DNA of 64,000 bases from Polaromonas sp. JS666 (GCF_000013865.1 NC_007948.1:1054001-1118000); one strand, 5' to 3'; positions 27,417 to 36,335 are shown, counted from the stretch's first letter. The notes: generated from the letters alone by a model not told the origin. Program-made: numbers and translations.

Positions 27417-27497
27417 AGTCAAGGTTCTGGTCATTCCGATTCAGTGTGAATAACGTGACTGAACAGTATGGGGGCCAGTTGCAGTTTGGGACTGGCC

Positions 27498-29150
27498 TCA
27501 AAGCGGGCCGGCCAGCCCCAGTTCGCGCACCCGCTCGATATGCGCCAGCAGGGAGCGCTTGGCCACCGGCCAGATGCGTGCATCGACGTCGTCGTAGGCC
27601 TGGGCGACCCAGTCGTCCAGTGTCCCGTCGGGCTGCGCCTGCATCACGCCGACGATCTTGGCCTCGCGCTTGAGGCGGTGCGCCTTGAGCTGGGCAATGG
27701 CGGCTTTCGCATGCCCCAGCACATAGCCGTGGGCCGGGGCGATGAATTCGATCTGGTGCTGGTCGCAGGCGCTGCTCAGCAGATCCAGGGAGTCGAGGTA
27801 GGCGCTCATGTTGCCGTCCGGCGGGTCCACCACCGTGGTGCTGCCGTTGAGGATGTGGTCGCCGCTGAACAGGATGCCGTCTTCCAGCAGCACCAGGCAC
27901 ACATGATTGGCGGCATGCCCGGGGGTGTGCAGCACTTTCAGGGTATGCGTTATGTCGCCCTCAGGCCCGGGCGCCACCAGCGCGAGCAACTCCTGATGCT
28001 CCAGCGCCCGGTCCGGCGTGAACGCGCTGTGGGCGCGTGCCGTGGGCTCCGAGGGCAAGCCGACGATGGCGGGCCGGGTGTTGCACAGCGCTTGCAATGG
28101 CTTGGCGCCCGGCGAATGGTCGGGGTGCGAGTGGGTGCAGACGATCAGGCGGATATCGCCGCCGGCCGCCCGGTACAGCCGGTCCAGGTGATCCGCATCG
28201 GCAGGTCCCGGATCAATCGCGATGTAGCCGGTGGCAGGCTCGCCGACGAGGTAGCTGTTGGTGCCCGGCCCGGTCATCACGCCGGGGTTGGGTGCGGTCA
28301 GGCGCATCAGGTTTCTCAGCAGTGCCACGGGCTGCGCCGTTTGCCAGTCCAGCGTGTGCACGATCTGCCCGTCGGGCGAGGTGAGCGCCAGCTCGCCGTA
28401 GGGCGCCTCGTGTTCCATGTAGCGCGCCTCCTTGCCGGCCAGCAAGCCGGCGCGCGGGCAGGATGTCCACAGCGGCGCCTCCAGCGCGCAAGCCTGGAGC
28501 ACCGCATCGACATCGGGGTAATGCTGCAGCCTCTCCAGTGTGCGCAGGGTCGGGAAGATCATGAAGAAGCCGCCGGCATGGTGCCGGGCCAGCGCCTCGG
28601 CCGGGCGCACCCAGACCGGCTCGAACTGCTCGGTTTCGTCTGCCACCGGGCTCTGGCCCTCCGGCATGCGCGCCACCAGAAAGGGCACATCGAAGCGGCG
28701 CGGCAAATCGCGGTCGGTCACCCAGTGGGCCAGCACAAACACCTGGTCACCGGCCAGCGTGAGACCGCGCTGGCCGCACTGGGCGGCAAACGGAGCCTGG
28801 CGGTCCAGCGCCGCGATGTCGGCCGTGCTGGCGTAGCGGCCGTCGGCATGGCGCGCCAGCAGCACGCCCAGCTCTTCAAAGCTCTCCCGGATGGCGGCAA
28901 TCGCCTGCGTCAGATGCAGGTCACTCTGGCCGGGCCGCCGCGTGGACTGGCCATGCGCTTGGGCATCCGCCGCGTCAATGCCGCCGCCTGGGAACACATA
29001 GGCGCCGGGGGCAAAGCTGGCGGTCATCGAACGCCGTGTCATCAGCACTTCCAGGCCCTGCGCTGTGTCGCGCAGCAACAGCACCGTGGCTGCCGGGCGG
29101 GTGGGGGCGGGTTCCCGCTGGGGGTAAAGGAGTTGGGAGGGTCTTGTCAT
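27498..29150 (-). CDS. NUDIX hydrolase-metallo-beta-lactamase fold fusion protein
   Basis: A 550-residue two-domain protein. Residues about 18-200 are a NUDIX-like domain: FPGGG at 53-57 and the NUDIX helix AIRESFEELGVLL around 86-98. Residues about 265-550 are an MBL hydrolase of the LACTB2/RNase-Z-like type, with the metal motif HSHPDH at 340-345, a later TPGHAANHVCL histidine and LFSGDHI aspartate. The NUDIX half resembles NUDT19-type CoA diphosphatases; the MBL half resembles thioesterases or nucleases. The ATG at 29150 is preceded at 6 nt by a CAAAAT -10-like box. Confidence 0.85.
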   Translation of the reverse strand: MTRPSQLLYPQREPAPTRPAATVLLLRDTAQGLEVLMTRRSMTASFAPGAYVFPGGGIDAADAQAHGQSTRRPGQSDLHLTQAIAAIRESFEELGVLLARHADGRYASTADIAALDRQAPFAAQCGQRGLTLAGDQVFVLAHWVTDRDLPRRFDVPFLVARMPEGQSPVADETEQFEPVWVRPAEALARHHAGGFFMIFPTLRTLERLQHYPDVDAVLQACALEAPLWTSCPRAGLLAGKEARYMEHEAPYGELALTSPDGQIVHTLDWQTAQPVALLRNLMRLTAPNPGVMTGPGTNSYLVGEPATGYIAIDPGPADADHLDRLYRAAGGDIRLIVCTHSHPDHSPGAKPLQALCNTRPAIVGLPSEPTARAHSAFTPDRALEHQELLALVAPGPEGDITHTLKVLHTPGHAANHVCLVLLEDGILFSGDHILNGSTTVVDPPDGNMSAYLDSLDLLSSACDQHQIEFIAPAHGYVLGHAKAAIAQLKAHRLKREAKIVGVMQAQPDGTLDDWVAQAYDDVDARIWPVAKRSLLAHIERVRELGLAGPL

Positions 29151-29331
29151 GACCCGATTTTGCAGTGAAAGAGGGGGAGGCGCTGTCCCGCCGGCTTACT
29201 TCGGGTCCGGCCAGCGGCATCCGACAACTGGAATCGGAATTCGAATTGGTAGCGTGCTAAGTGTTAACCGCAATGGCGCGGCGGCGGGGCGATGCCGATA
29301 CTGGCACCCATTCAATTTTCAGGCTTCAACC

Positions 29332-30333
29332 ATGACGCATCCCCTTTTCAGGACCGCACTGGCGCTGGCAGCCACCACGCTGTGTGCCTGCAGTCTCAGC
29401 GCTTTTGCGCAGACCGCCCCGGCTGGCGCGGGGCCAGCCTGGCCGTCCCGGCAGCCCATCAAATTCGTGGCCGTGTTTCCGCCTGGCGGCTCGGTCGATC
29501 AGGTGGCGCGCATTTTGGCGCAGCCGCTGTCGCAGCAACTGGGCCAGAGCATCATTGTCGAAAACAAGGGCGGCGCGTCGGGCTCCATCGGTACCGCGGC
29601 GGTTGCCGCAGCCCCTGCGGACGGCTACACCTTTGCGGTGGTGTTCGACACCCATGGCGTCAATCCCAGCCTGATTCCCGGCCTGCCGTTTGACACACGC
29701 AAGGATCTGGCGCCGGTCTCGCTGATCGGCACCTCGGCCATGGTGCTGGCGACTTTTTCAGCGTCCGAATACAAGACCTTTGCCGATGTGGTGGCAGCAG
29801 CCAAGGCCAAAAAGAATGTGAACTACGGCAGCATCGGCTCGGGCAGCCTCGGCCACCTGGCGATGGCGCTGCTGAGCAAAAGCGGCAACATCGACTGGCA
29901 GCATGTGCCCTACAAAGGCGGCGGCCCGCTGATGTCCGATGCGGTGGCCGGCCATGTGCCCTTGTCCATTGGCTCGGTGTTTGTGACCAAGCCGCACATT
30001 GACAGCGGCCGCCTGCGCCCGCTGGCCGTGACGACCAGCAAACGCTCGCCTGATTTGCCCAATGTGCCAACCGTGGCCGAAAGCGGTTTTGCCGGTTTTG
30101 ACGCGCCGGCCTGGTGGGCCATCCTGGCGCCGGCCAAAACGCCGCCCGAAGTGCTCAAGCGCATGAACGAAGAAGTGAACAAGGCCTTGAAGAACCCCGA
30201 GATCGCGAAAAAACTCAGTGCACAAGGCATTGACATCGTCGGCGGTTCGCCGGAGTCGGCCCGTGTCTTCATTGACAAGCAGATCGACATCTGGGCCAAG
30301 GTTGTCAAGGACAATGGGATCAAAGCTGATTAA
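29332..30333 (+). CDS. Tripartite tricarboxylate transporter (Bug) family substrate-binding protein
   Basis: A 333-residue periplasmic receptor of the TctC/Bug family. The Sec signal peptide spans residues about 1-27 (CSLSAFAQ). Next comes the hallmark PIKFVAVFPPGGSVDQVARILAQPLSQQLGQSIIVENKGGASGSIG, then YTFAVVFDTHGVNPSL and the C-terminal PPEVLKRMNEEVNKALKNPEIAKKLSAQGIDIVGGSPE. Orphan Bug genes without transporter partners are very numerous in Comamonadaceae. The start at 29332 places the signal peptide correctly; an upstream ATG at 29149 would overlap the NUDIX-MBL gene region. The ligand is probably a carboxylic acid. Confidence 0.9.
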   Translation: MTHPLFRTALALAATTLCACSLSAFAQTAPAGAGPAWPSRQPIKFVAVFPPGGSVDQVARILAQPLSQQLGQSIIVENKGGASGSIGTAAVAAAPADGYTFAVVFDTHGVNPSLIPGLPFDTRKDLAPVSLIGTSAMVLATFSASEYKTFADVVAAAKAKKNVNYGSIGSGSLGHLAMALLSKSGNIDWQHVPYKGGGPLMSDAVAGHVPLSIGSVFVTKPHIDSGRLRPLAVTTSKRSPDLPNVPTVAESGFAGFDAPAWWAILAPAKTPPEVLKRMNEEVNKALKNPEIAKKLSAQGIDIVGGSPESARVFIDKQIDIWAKVVKDNGIKAD

Positions 30334-30336
30334 ATT

Positions 30337-30426
30337 GGCCCCCACGCTTGTCACTGCGTGTACTGCGCTGCCCCCCGAGGGGGCCGCTGCGCCTGCGGCC
30401 CGGCAAAGCCGGTTCCGCGGCCCCGG
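30337..30426 (+). repeat. GC-rich boundary repeat, copy after the Bug gene
   Basis: Starts GGCCCCCACGCTTGTCAC, passes a CCCCCCGAGGGGG hairpin and ends in the GGCAAAGCCGGTTCCGCGGC block. It is a full-length copy of the dispersed repeat seen at several gene junctions in this window. Confidence 0.85.
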
Positions 30427-30571
30427 CTTGGTCTGAATCGAAACCTCCACGGCGGCTGCGTGTAGCTTCCTGCCCCTGAGTGGGCTGTTGCGCCTTGGGG
30501 CGGCACGGCGGGAAATTGTCGGCCCCGCGCTTTCAGTGTGTGCGCGGCCTGGTATCTCGCCGTGACCCGAT

Positions 30572-31117
30572 TCATTCCTCCGGCGATACGCCCAGCGCCA
30601 CCAGAAAACGCGCCACCATGTTGTAGGTGGCAATCGCGCTGGTCAGTTCGACCAGTTCCGTGTTGTCAAAATGCTCGCGCAGTGCCGCGAACACCTGGTC
30701 GCTGACCTTGACGTCCAGCGTCATTTGCGCGGCGTATTGAATCAACAACTGCTCCACCGCACCCAGCGCCGGATGCGCCGTGGTTTGGCGCGCATCGCTT
30801 TTGACCAGGGCCTGGAGTGCATCCAGCTCGGACTGGCTGCCACCGGCGGCCAGGAAGTCCGGTGCATGGTGACGGTATTCGTAGTCGGCGCCGGTCAGCA
30901 GTGCCACGGTGCAAATGCCCAGTTCGCGCAGCTTGCGGCTGGTTGGCAGCCCGGTGCGCACCGCGCCCAGGTAGATGTTCCAGGCCCGCGCCAGCGGCTC
31001 GCTCCACAGCAGCGCCTTGTCGAGGTTGATCATGGTGCCGCCCCGGCGCGCCAGGATGGCGTCCACCAGATCCTGCGGTTGGGCCTTGAGGCTGGGGCTC
31101 CATTCGGGAATGCGCAT
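30572..31117 (-). CDS. Carboxymuconolactone decarboxylase (CMD) family protein
   Basis: A 181-residue all-helical protein of the CMD/AhpD superfamily, recognised by PLARAWNIYLGAVRTGLPTSRKLRELGICTVALLTGADYEYRHHAPDFLAAGGSQSELDAL and the C-terminal FDNTELVELTSAIATYNMVARFLVALGV. The CxxC pair of AhpD-type peroxidases is absent, so it is the decarboxylase-like branch, whose activity is usually unknown. It stands alone on the minus strand between the Bug gene and dapF. Confidence 0.85.
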   Translation of the reverse strand: MRIPEWSPSLKAQPQDLVDAILARRGGTMINLDKALLWSEPLARAWNIYLGAVRTGLPTSRKLRELGICTVALLTGADYEYRHHAPDFLAAGGSQSELDALQALVKSDARQTTAHPALGAVEQLLIQYAAQMTLDVKVSDQVFAALREHFDNTELVELTSAIATYNMVARFLVALGVSPEE

Positions 31118-31207
31118 GCTTGTCTTTCGTGGTTGAGGGGCGGTGGTCGGCGCCGCAAAGCGGCAAGGCGCAGCGTCGGCGGGTAAGGTTGGCGGATGAG
31201 GTCGGCG

Positions 31208-31213
31208 GATAAT
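31208..31213 (+). promoter_or_regulatory. -10-like box directly before dapF
   Basis: GATAAT lies exactly 6 nt before the dapF ATG, predicting a leaderless or nearly leaderless mRNA. The -35 region is weak. Confidence 0.4.
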
Positions 31214-31219
31214 GGCGCA

Positions 31220-32095
31220 ATGCTAATCCGTTTTACAAAAATGCAGGGTGCGGGCAACGACTTTGTGATGCTCGACGAGACCCGCGGGCGCCTGAACCTG
31301 TCGACGGCACAGTACCGTTTTCTGGCCGACCGGCACTTCGGCGTCGGCGCCGACCAGATTCTGTCGGTGCGGCCTTCCCCCGGGGAGGGCATCGACTTTG
31401 AATATGTGATTCACAACGCCGATGGCGGCGAAGTGGAACAGTGCGGCAATGGGGCACGCTGTTTTGTGCGTTTTGTGCGCGAACAGGGGCTGACCAGCAA
31501 GGATGCGGTCAGGGTCAAGACCCTGAGCGGCGTGATCGAGCCGCGCATGCAGGCGGATGGCCGCGTGACGGTGGACATGGGCGCGCCGGTGTTTGAGTTG
31601 GCGCGCATTCCCTTCGATGCGGCGGGGTTGACGGCGCAGCCCGCTGGCTCATGGGAGAAATGGCCGCTGACCCTTGAAGACAAGGCGCTTTCAGCGACTG
31701 TTTCCATCGCCGTGCTGTCGATGGGCAATCCCCATGCGGTGCAGCTGGTCGACGACGTAGATACGGCGCCGGTGCTGGAGACCGGCCCCTTGATTGAGCA
31801 CCATATGCGTTTCCCCAAACGCGTCAATGCGGGCTTCATGCAGGTCGTCTCGCGCAGCCGCATCCGCCTGCGGGTGTACGAGCGCGGCGCTGGCGAAACA
31901 CTGGCCTGCGGCACCGGCGCCTGTGCGGCGGTGGTGGCCGGCATACGCTGGGGCCTGCTCGATGCGCGGGTGGACGTGCAGACCCGCGGCGGCCAGCTGA
32001 CGATTGAATGGGCGGGCGGCTTCGATGCCCCGGTCATGATGACCGGCCCGGCCACTACCGTGTTCGAGTCCGAGATTGAAGTTCCCGAGTTATAA
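31220..32095 (+). CDS. dapF: Diaminopimelate epimerase DapF
   Basis: DapF converts LL- to meso-diaminopimelate, the precursor of lysine and of the peptidoglycan peptide used by MurE. The 291 residues carry both catalytic cysteines, C75 ([13 protein letters not shown]) and C230 ([14 protein letters not shown]), and the N-terminal [13 protein letters not shown] motif. The ATG at 31220 gives the standard start; an upstream in-frame ATG at 31196 would add eight residues. The stop codon region TATAA is repeated 168 bp downstream as part of a tandem duplication. Confidence 0.96.
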   Translation: MLIRFTKMQGAGNDFVMLDETRGRLNLSTAQYRFLADRHFGVGADQILSVRPSPGEGIDFEYVIHNADGGEVEQCGNGARCFVRFVREQGLTSKDAVRVKTLSGVIEPRMQADGRVTVDMGAPVFELARIPFDAAGLTAQPAGSWEKWPLTLEDKALSATVSIAVLSMGNPHAVQLVDDVDTAPVLETGPLIEHHMRFPKRVNAGFMQVVSRSRIRLRVYERGAGETLACGTGACAAVVAGIRWGLLDARVDVQTRGGQLTIEWAGGFDAPVMMTGPATTVFESEIEVPEL

Positions 32096-32258
32096 AGCCA
32101 CCCCCGTCCAGGCTCACTGCGTGTAGCTTGTTCCCCCCTCTAGGGGGCGGCGCCTGCGGCCCGGCAAAGCCGGTTCCGCGGCCCCCACTCGTGTGCCCAC
32201 TGAACTCTTCAACCCAGCATGAGCCGCAGGACCGGCTTTGCCGGACTGCAGGCGGAGC
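32091..32258. repeat. 168-bp tandem duplication, first unit
   Basis: Begins at the TATAAA overlapping the dapF stop codon, includes the CCCCCCTCTAGGGGGCGG hairpin and the GGCAAAGCCGGTTCCGCGGC block of the dispersed repeat, and ends GGACTGCAGGCGGAGC. It is nearly identical to the next unit. Confidence 0.85.
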
Positions 32259-32425
32259 TATAAAACCACCCCCGTCCAGGCTCACTGCGTGTAGCCTGTT
32301 CCCCCCTCTAGGGGGCGACGCCTGCGGCCCGGCAAAGCCGGTTCCGCGGCCCCCACTCGTGTGCCCACTGAACTCTTCAACCCAGCATGAGCCGCAGGAC
32401 CGGCTTTGCCGGACTGCAGGCGGGC
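32259..32425. repeat. 168-bp tandem duplication, second unit
   Basis: Repeats the first unit with only a few base changes (for example TATAAAACC for TATAAAGCC), ending at GGACTGCAGGCGGGC. The low divergence suggests a recent duplication. Confidence 0.85.
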
Positions 32426-32559
32426 GGCCCCCGAGGGGCTGGAGCCTGCGGCTCCAAAGCTGCTTGAGCAGCTTTGGACAGGCGACAGAGGCGAAGCGTC
32501 TCGCGAGCCGCGGCCTGCAAGGCCTCGGGAGTTACACGAAGTGAACGACCGTGGGGGCC
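32426..32559. repeat. GC-rich boundary repeat, long variant (copy 1)
   Basis: Contains GAGGGGCTGGAGCCTGCGGC, GGACAGGCGACAGAGGCGAA and GCGAGCCGCGGCCTGCA, ending in GTGGGGGCC. A near-identical stretch lies at 44309-44440 between rsmH and ftsL, 12 kb away. The whole gap 32096-32590 is made of repeats and holds no gene. Confidence 0.85.
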
Positions 32560-32578
32560 TATTTCTCGCCTATTTCCC

Positions 32579-32584
32579 TACAAT
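32579..32584 (+). promoter_or_regulatory. -10-like box directly before the DUF484 gene
   Basis: TACAAT, five of six matches to TATAAT, ends 6 nt before the ATG. It lies just past the repeat block. Confidence 0.4.
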
Positions 32585-32590
32585 GCCGAC

Positions 32591-33286
32591 ATGACTCCAA
32601 CTGAACATCCCATCACCGAAGACGACATCGCCAATTTCCTGGCCAACACGCCCGACTTCTTCGAGCGTCATGCGGAACTGCTGGCATCGGTGCAGCTCTC
32701 CAGTGGCCACGGCAACCGCGCCGTCAGCCTGCAGGAGCGCCAGGCCGGCATGTTGCGCGAGAAGATCAAGGGCCTGGAGACCAAGGTGGTCGAGATGATT
32801 CGCCACGGCCAGGACAATGTGCTGATCGCCGACAAGATGCAGCGCTGGACGTGCAAGCTGCTGCAGACAGCGCAGGCGCGCGACCTGCCCGGCACCATGG
32901 TGGAAGGCATCACCACCGGGTTCCAGATCCCGCAGGCCGCCATCAAGGTCTGGGGTGTCAATGGCATTTTCTCGGACGAAAGCTTTGCAACCGGCGTCAG
33001 TGAGGATGCCCAGACCTTCGCCTCCTCGTTGACCACGCCGTACTGCGGTGTCAATTCCGGTTTTGAAGCGGTCAACTGGCTGCCCGAACCTGCGATGGCG
33101 CTGTCGATTGCCCTGATTCCGCTGCGCGCGGCCGCCGGCGCCCAGGCTTCGGGCCTGCTGGTGCTGGCCTCGTCCGATCCCGAGCGCTTTCACAGCGGCA
33201 TGGGCACCGACTTCCTGGAGCGCCTGGGCGAGTTGGCGGGCGCCGCGCTCTCGCGTCTGCGGGCCCAGCCGACCGGCACACCCTGA
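32591..33286 (+). CDS. DUF484 family protein
   Basis: A 231-residue protein of the DUF484 family. The N-terminal helical part reads ITEDDIANFLANTPDFFERHAELLASVQLSSGHGNRAVSLQERQAGMLREKIKGLETK, and a GAF-like domain follows to the end. DUF484 genes are conserved just upstream of xerC in proteobacteria, as here (nine bases before xerC). The function is not established. The ATG at 32591 is preferred because the conserved N-terminus begins there and the upstream in-frame stretch is repeat DNA. Confidence 0.85.
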   Translation: MTPTEHPITEDDIANFLANTPDFFERHAELLASVQLSSGHGNRAVSLQERQAGMLREKIKGLETKVVEMIRHGQDNVLIADKMQRWTCKLLQTAQARDLPGTMVEGITTGFQIPQAAIKVWGVNGIFSDESFATGVSEDAQTFASSLTTPYCGVNSGFEAVNWLPEPAMALSIALIPLRAAAGAQASGLLVLASSDPERFHSGMGTDFLERLGELAGAALSRLRAQPTGTP

Positions 33287-33295
33287 GCACGCGCC

Positions 33296-34372
33296 ATGAC
33301 GCAGCGGCCGCCAATTGCGTCCGGAGTTCCTGAAGACAGACCGGCGTCCGTGCCCGAATCGCACCCGTTGGTGGAGCGTTACCTGGAGCATGTGCGCGTT
33401 GAAAAACGCCTGGCGTCGCGCACGGTGGAGCTGTACGCGCTGGACCTGCACAAGCTGGAGGCCAACGCCCGCCAGGCCGGCGTCGCGCTGACCGAGGTGC
33501 ACAGCACCCACATGCGGCGTTGGGTCGCGCAGATGCATGGCGCCGGGCGCAGCGGCCGCGGGATCGCACTTATTTTGTCGGGCTGGCGCGGCTTTTACGC
33601 CTGGCTGGGCCGTGAAGGCCTGGTGCCCGCCAACCCGGTGCAGGACGTGCGCTCGCCCAAGGTCGCCAAGCCCCTGCCAAAGGCCCTGAGCGTGGACGAG
33701 GCGGTGCAGCTGGCCAGCTACCAGTCGGATGACGAGGATGATCCGCACCTGGAAGCGCGTGACCAGTGCATCACGGAGTTGCTCTATGGCTGCGGGCTGC
33801 GCATTGGCGAACTGGTGGGGCTGGATGTGCGCGCCAGCGCGCAGGCGCGCGGCTGGGTGGACATGGATGCCGCCGAGGCCCATGTGCTTGGCAAGGGCTC
33901 GAAGCGGCGCAGCGTGCCGGTCGGCCGCCAGGCACTGCAGGCGCTGCATGCCTGGCTCGCCCTGCGCGGTGACTGGGCCGGCGAGGGCGCGGCCGCCGAA
34001 GGGGCAGCCGGCCAGGCGCTTTTCATCAGTCAGCGCGGCGCGCGGCTCACGCCCCAGCACATCCGCCTGCGCCTGAAGCGGCGTTCACTCAAGGCCGGGC
34101 TGGCCACCCCGGTGCATCCGCACATGCTGCGCCATTCGTTTGCCAGTCATGTGCTGCAGTCCAGCGGTGATCTGCGCGCGGTGCAGGAGCTGCTGGGCCA
34201 CGCCAACATCACGACGACGCAGGTTTACACGCGGCTTGATTTTCAGCATCTGGCCAAGGTGTATGACGCCGCCCATCCGCGCGCTACATCGGCCGGCGTG
34301 GCTTCGCGGGCTGTCCCGCTGCCCGCAACAGCTCCCGCCCCGGCGGTGGTGAAGGTCAAGTCCAAACCGTGA
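33296..34372 (+). CDS. xerC: Tyrosine recombinase XerC
   Basis: XerC, with XerD, resolves chromosome dimers at dif near the division septum. The 358 residues show the SAM-like N-domain (residues about 25-115) and the catalytic domain. The catalytic residues are Arg in LLYGCGLRIGELVG, Lys in GKGSKRRSVPV, His-x-x-Arg in HMLRHSFASHVL, His in LGHANITTTQVYT, and the nucleophile Tyr in the same segment. It is longer than usual (about 300) because of an N-terminal lead, a small insertion around GEGAAAEGAAGQ and a C-terminal Ala/Pro tail. It follows the DUF484 gene closely, which is the common arrangement. Confidence 0.95.
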   Translation: MTQRPPIASGVPEDRPASVPESHPLVERYLEHVRVEKRLASRTVELYALDLHKLEANARQAGVALTEVHSTHMRRWVAQMHGAGRSGRGIALILSGWRGFYAWLGREGLVPANPVQDVRSPKVAKPLPKALSVDEAVQLASYQSDDEDDPHLEARDQCITELLYGCGLRIGELVGLDVRASAQARGWVDMDAAEAHVLGKGSKRRSVPVGRQALQALHAWLALRGDWAGEGAAAEGAAGQALFISQRGARLTPQHIRLRLKRRSLKAGLATPVHPHMLRHSFASHVLQSSGDLRAVQELLGHANITTTQVYTRLDFQHLAKVYDAAHPRATSAGVASRAVPLPATAPAPAVVKVKSKP

Positions 34373-34475
34373 ACCAGGGGTGGGGTGCGGGCCCGACAAG
34401 CCATGAGCCAGTCCTGAGCTACTGAGCTCCCTGAACCGCCCGCGCCCCTGGCTTGATTTGCCCGCCCTTGCGCGG

Positions 34476-36335
34476 TCAGGCGACTTTGGCGACTTTGCGG
34501 CTGTAGGCTTGCCGCACAGGCGCCGCGGGAGGCGTTTCACCCAGCAGGAACACCGCACGCTTGCCTTGCGCGGGCACCGTGGCCAGCCGCTCCTGCAACT
34601 GGGTCAGCAGGCCCTGCGCGTACGAGCCCTGGGAAGGCACAATGGCGTAAGCCACGTGAACCTGGGCCACACAGTTCACATGCAGGCCCTTGTAGGGCAT
34701 GAGGCAACGCGCGACGATGCGCTGGGCGAGAATGGCGGCGTCTTCCGGGCTGATGGGGCCTTCCACCAGCATGCCGAAGCGCTGCTCCGACAGCCGCGCC
34801 GCGCTATCGATTTCACGGGCGGCAGACAGCAGCCGCTCGGCAACGCGCAGTGGCAGCTCAACGGCCGCCGTGCGTCCGAAATCTTCCTGAATTTGCGCGC
34901 TGTTGATCACGTCAATCAGCATCACGGCGCTTTGGTGCTGCAGCCGCTCGGAGCGCGCGATCATGCGGATCAGCCGTTCGCCGAACACATGGTTGTTGAT
35001 CAGGCCGGTGGCGGGGTCGACCCGGTCCAGGCCCTGGATGCGGCGGGTGTTTTCGCGCCGGTGCTGGCTGCGCAGCATCAGCAGCACCATGACGATGGGC
35101 AGGTGCAGGGCCACGCCCAGCTGCATGCCGTGCTGTGTGAGGAAGCCGATCGGCACCAGGTCGGCATTGCGCGCTACTGTCCAGCCGGCTGCTACCGTCA
35201 CGGGCAGGTAGGCCAGCATCAGCCAGGGCGCAAACCGGTCACCGCGCCGCCAGGCCCATGCCATGACCACCATGCCGCTGAACTCCAGCAGCAGCAAGGC
35301 AGGAATAAAGAGGTCCATGCGCGATGCGACTGGCATCACGGCCAGCACTGCGGCGACCGCCACGCCCAGCGCCGCCTGGCCGACCATCAGCCAGTGCAGT
35401 CGGGGCAGGCGCTCGGGCAGCGCCACGGTAGCCGAGATGAAGAGCAGCGTGGCCGAGGCCGTCAGCATGGGCAGGACCGAGGTGGACACATCGTTCCACC
35501 AGGGCCAATGGGGCCAGAGGTGCAGGCCGCCTATGCCCGTCAGGGTCGCTTGCGTGAGGCCCATCAGCGCGACGCACAGGGCGTACAGGCCGTAGGCACT
35601 GTCCCTCAGCGAGATGGCGCTCAGCAGCGACACCAGCGCGGCCAGGCCCGTCAGCCCGAAGAAGATGCCCAGGATCAGCGAGATGCGCTGCTCGGAGTAG
35701 CTCAGGCGTCCTTCGCTGATGAACCGCAGGGGGGCGCTCAGGGCGTGTCCGTTTTCCAGGCGCAACAGGTAGTTGGTGGGCACTTCAGCGGACAGGGCGA
35801 TGGGCAGTAGCGGATGGCGGTGCGGTACCGGCCATTTGTTGACGGCCACCAGATCGCCCGCCCTCTGTTCATTCCACTTGCCGGCGCTGTCCATGGTGTA
35901 CAGGGAGGCGCGGTTGACGGACGGGTAGGGTACTTCGAGGTACCAGCGCTCGGCGTCCGGTGCGGGAGGCACATTGAAGCGGATCCACAGGGGATAGTCG
36001 CTGGTGACCGGGTAAATGGACTCGCCGCTCGTCGGCTTCCATGGGATATCGTGTGTAGTGGAGACCTGTTCCGGCGTGAACCTGCCGCTGCTGTCAATCC
36101 AGTAGTCACCCCAGTCCGCCAGCGGAACCGGCTGGGTTTGGGTGTCCAGGTCGAGTACTGTGCGCGGGTGCGCCTCCAGGGTGGTCAACGCCAGTAGCGA
36201 TCCCGCCAGCAGGCTCAAGGCCAGCGCCGCAAGGCGGGCCCGGATAGCCGGGGCGAACAGGCGATTTGCAAAGCCGGCGAATGGCTTGCAATTCCTCAAC
36301 TGCCTTAACTGCTCTGGAAAGTAATCAAAAATCAT
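34476..36335 (-). CDS. 7TMR-DISM sensor protein with degenerate GGDEF domain
   Basis: About 619 residues from the ATG at 36335. An N-terminal membrane segment is followed by a periplasmic 7TMR-DISM extracellular domain (GDYWIDSSGRFTPEQV, YPLWIRFNVPPAPDAERWYLEVPYPSVNRASLY), then seven hydrophobic segments (about residues 215-410), and a cytoplasmic GGDEF-like domain (RVDPATGLINNHVFGERLIRMI). The active-site GGDEF is replaced by LSEQRF, so diguanylate cyclase activity is unlikely; it may bind c-di-GMP or act as a pure signalling scaffold. Starts at 36374 or 36467 are possible but lack support. It is divergent from rlmI. Confidence 0.82.
   Translation of the reverse strand: MIFDYFPEQLRQLRNCKPFAGFANRLFAPAIRARLAALALSLLAGSLLALTTLEAHPRTVLDLDTQTQPVPLADWGDYWIDSSGRFTPEQVSTTHDIPWKPTSGESIYPVTSDYPLWIRFNVPPAPDAERWYLEVPYPSVNRASLYTMDSAGKWNEQRAGDLVAVNKWPVPHRHPLLPIALSAEVPTNYLLRLENGHALSAPLRFISEGRLSYSEQRISLILGIFFGLTGLAALVSLLSAISLRDSAYGLYALCVALMGLTQATLTGIGGLHLWPHWPWWNDVSTSVLPMLTASATLLFISATVALPERLPRLHWLMVGQAALGVAVAAVLAVMPVASRMDLFIPALLLLEFSGMVVMAWAWRRGDRFAPWLMLAYLPVTVAAGWTVARNADLVPIGFLTQHGMQLGVALHLPIVMVLLMLRSQHRRENTRRIQGLDRVDPATGLINNHVFGERLIRMIARSERLQHQSAVMLIDVINSAQIQEDFGRTAAVELPLRVAERLLSAAREIDSAARLSEQRFGMLVEGPISPEDAAILAQRIVARCLMPYKGLHVNCVAQVHVAYAIVPSQGSYAQGLLTQLQERLATVPAQGKRAVFLLGETPPAAPVRQAYSRKVAKVA

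Noticed and set aside
32128..32544. Open frame of 138 codons in the repeat block after dapF
   Set aside because: It is a direct translation of the tandem duplication, with the same residues repeated, and has no conserved protein character.
33296..34372. Phage or integron integrase
   Set aside because: The position behind DUF484, the XerC-type motif set and absence of phage genes favour chromosomal xerC.
34458..35810. Plus-strand open frame of 450 codons opposite the 7TMR-DISM gene
   Set aside because: His/Gln/Arg-rich shadow with no domain. The minus-strand frame has membrane segments and a signalling domain.
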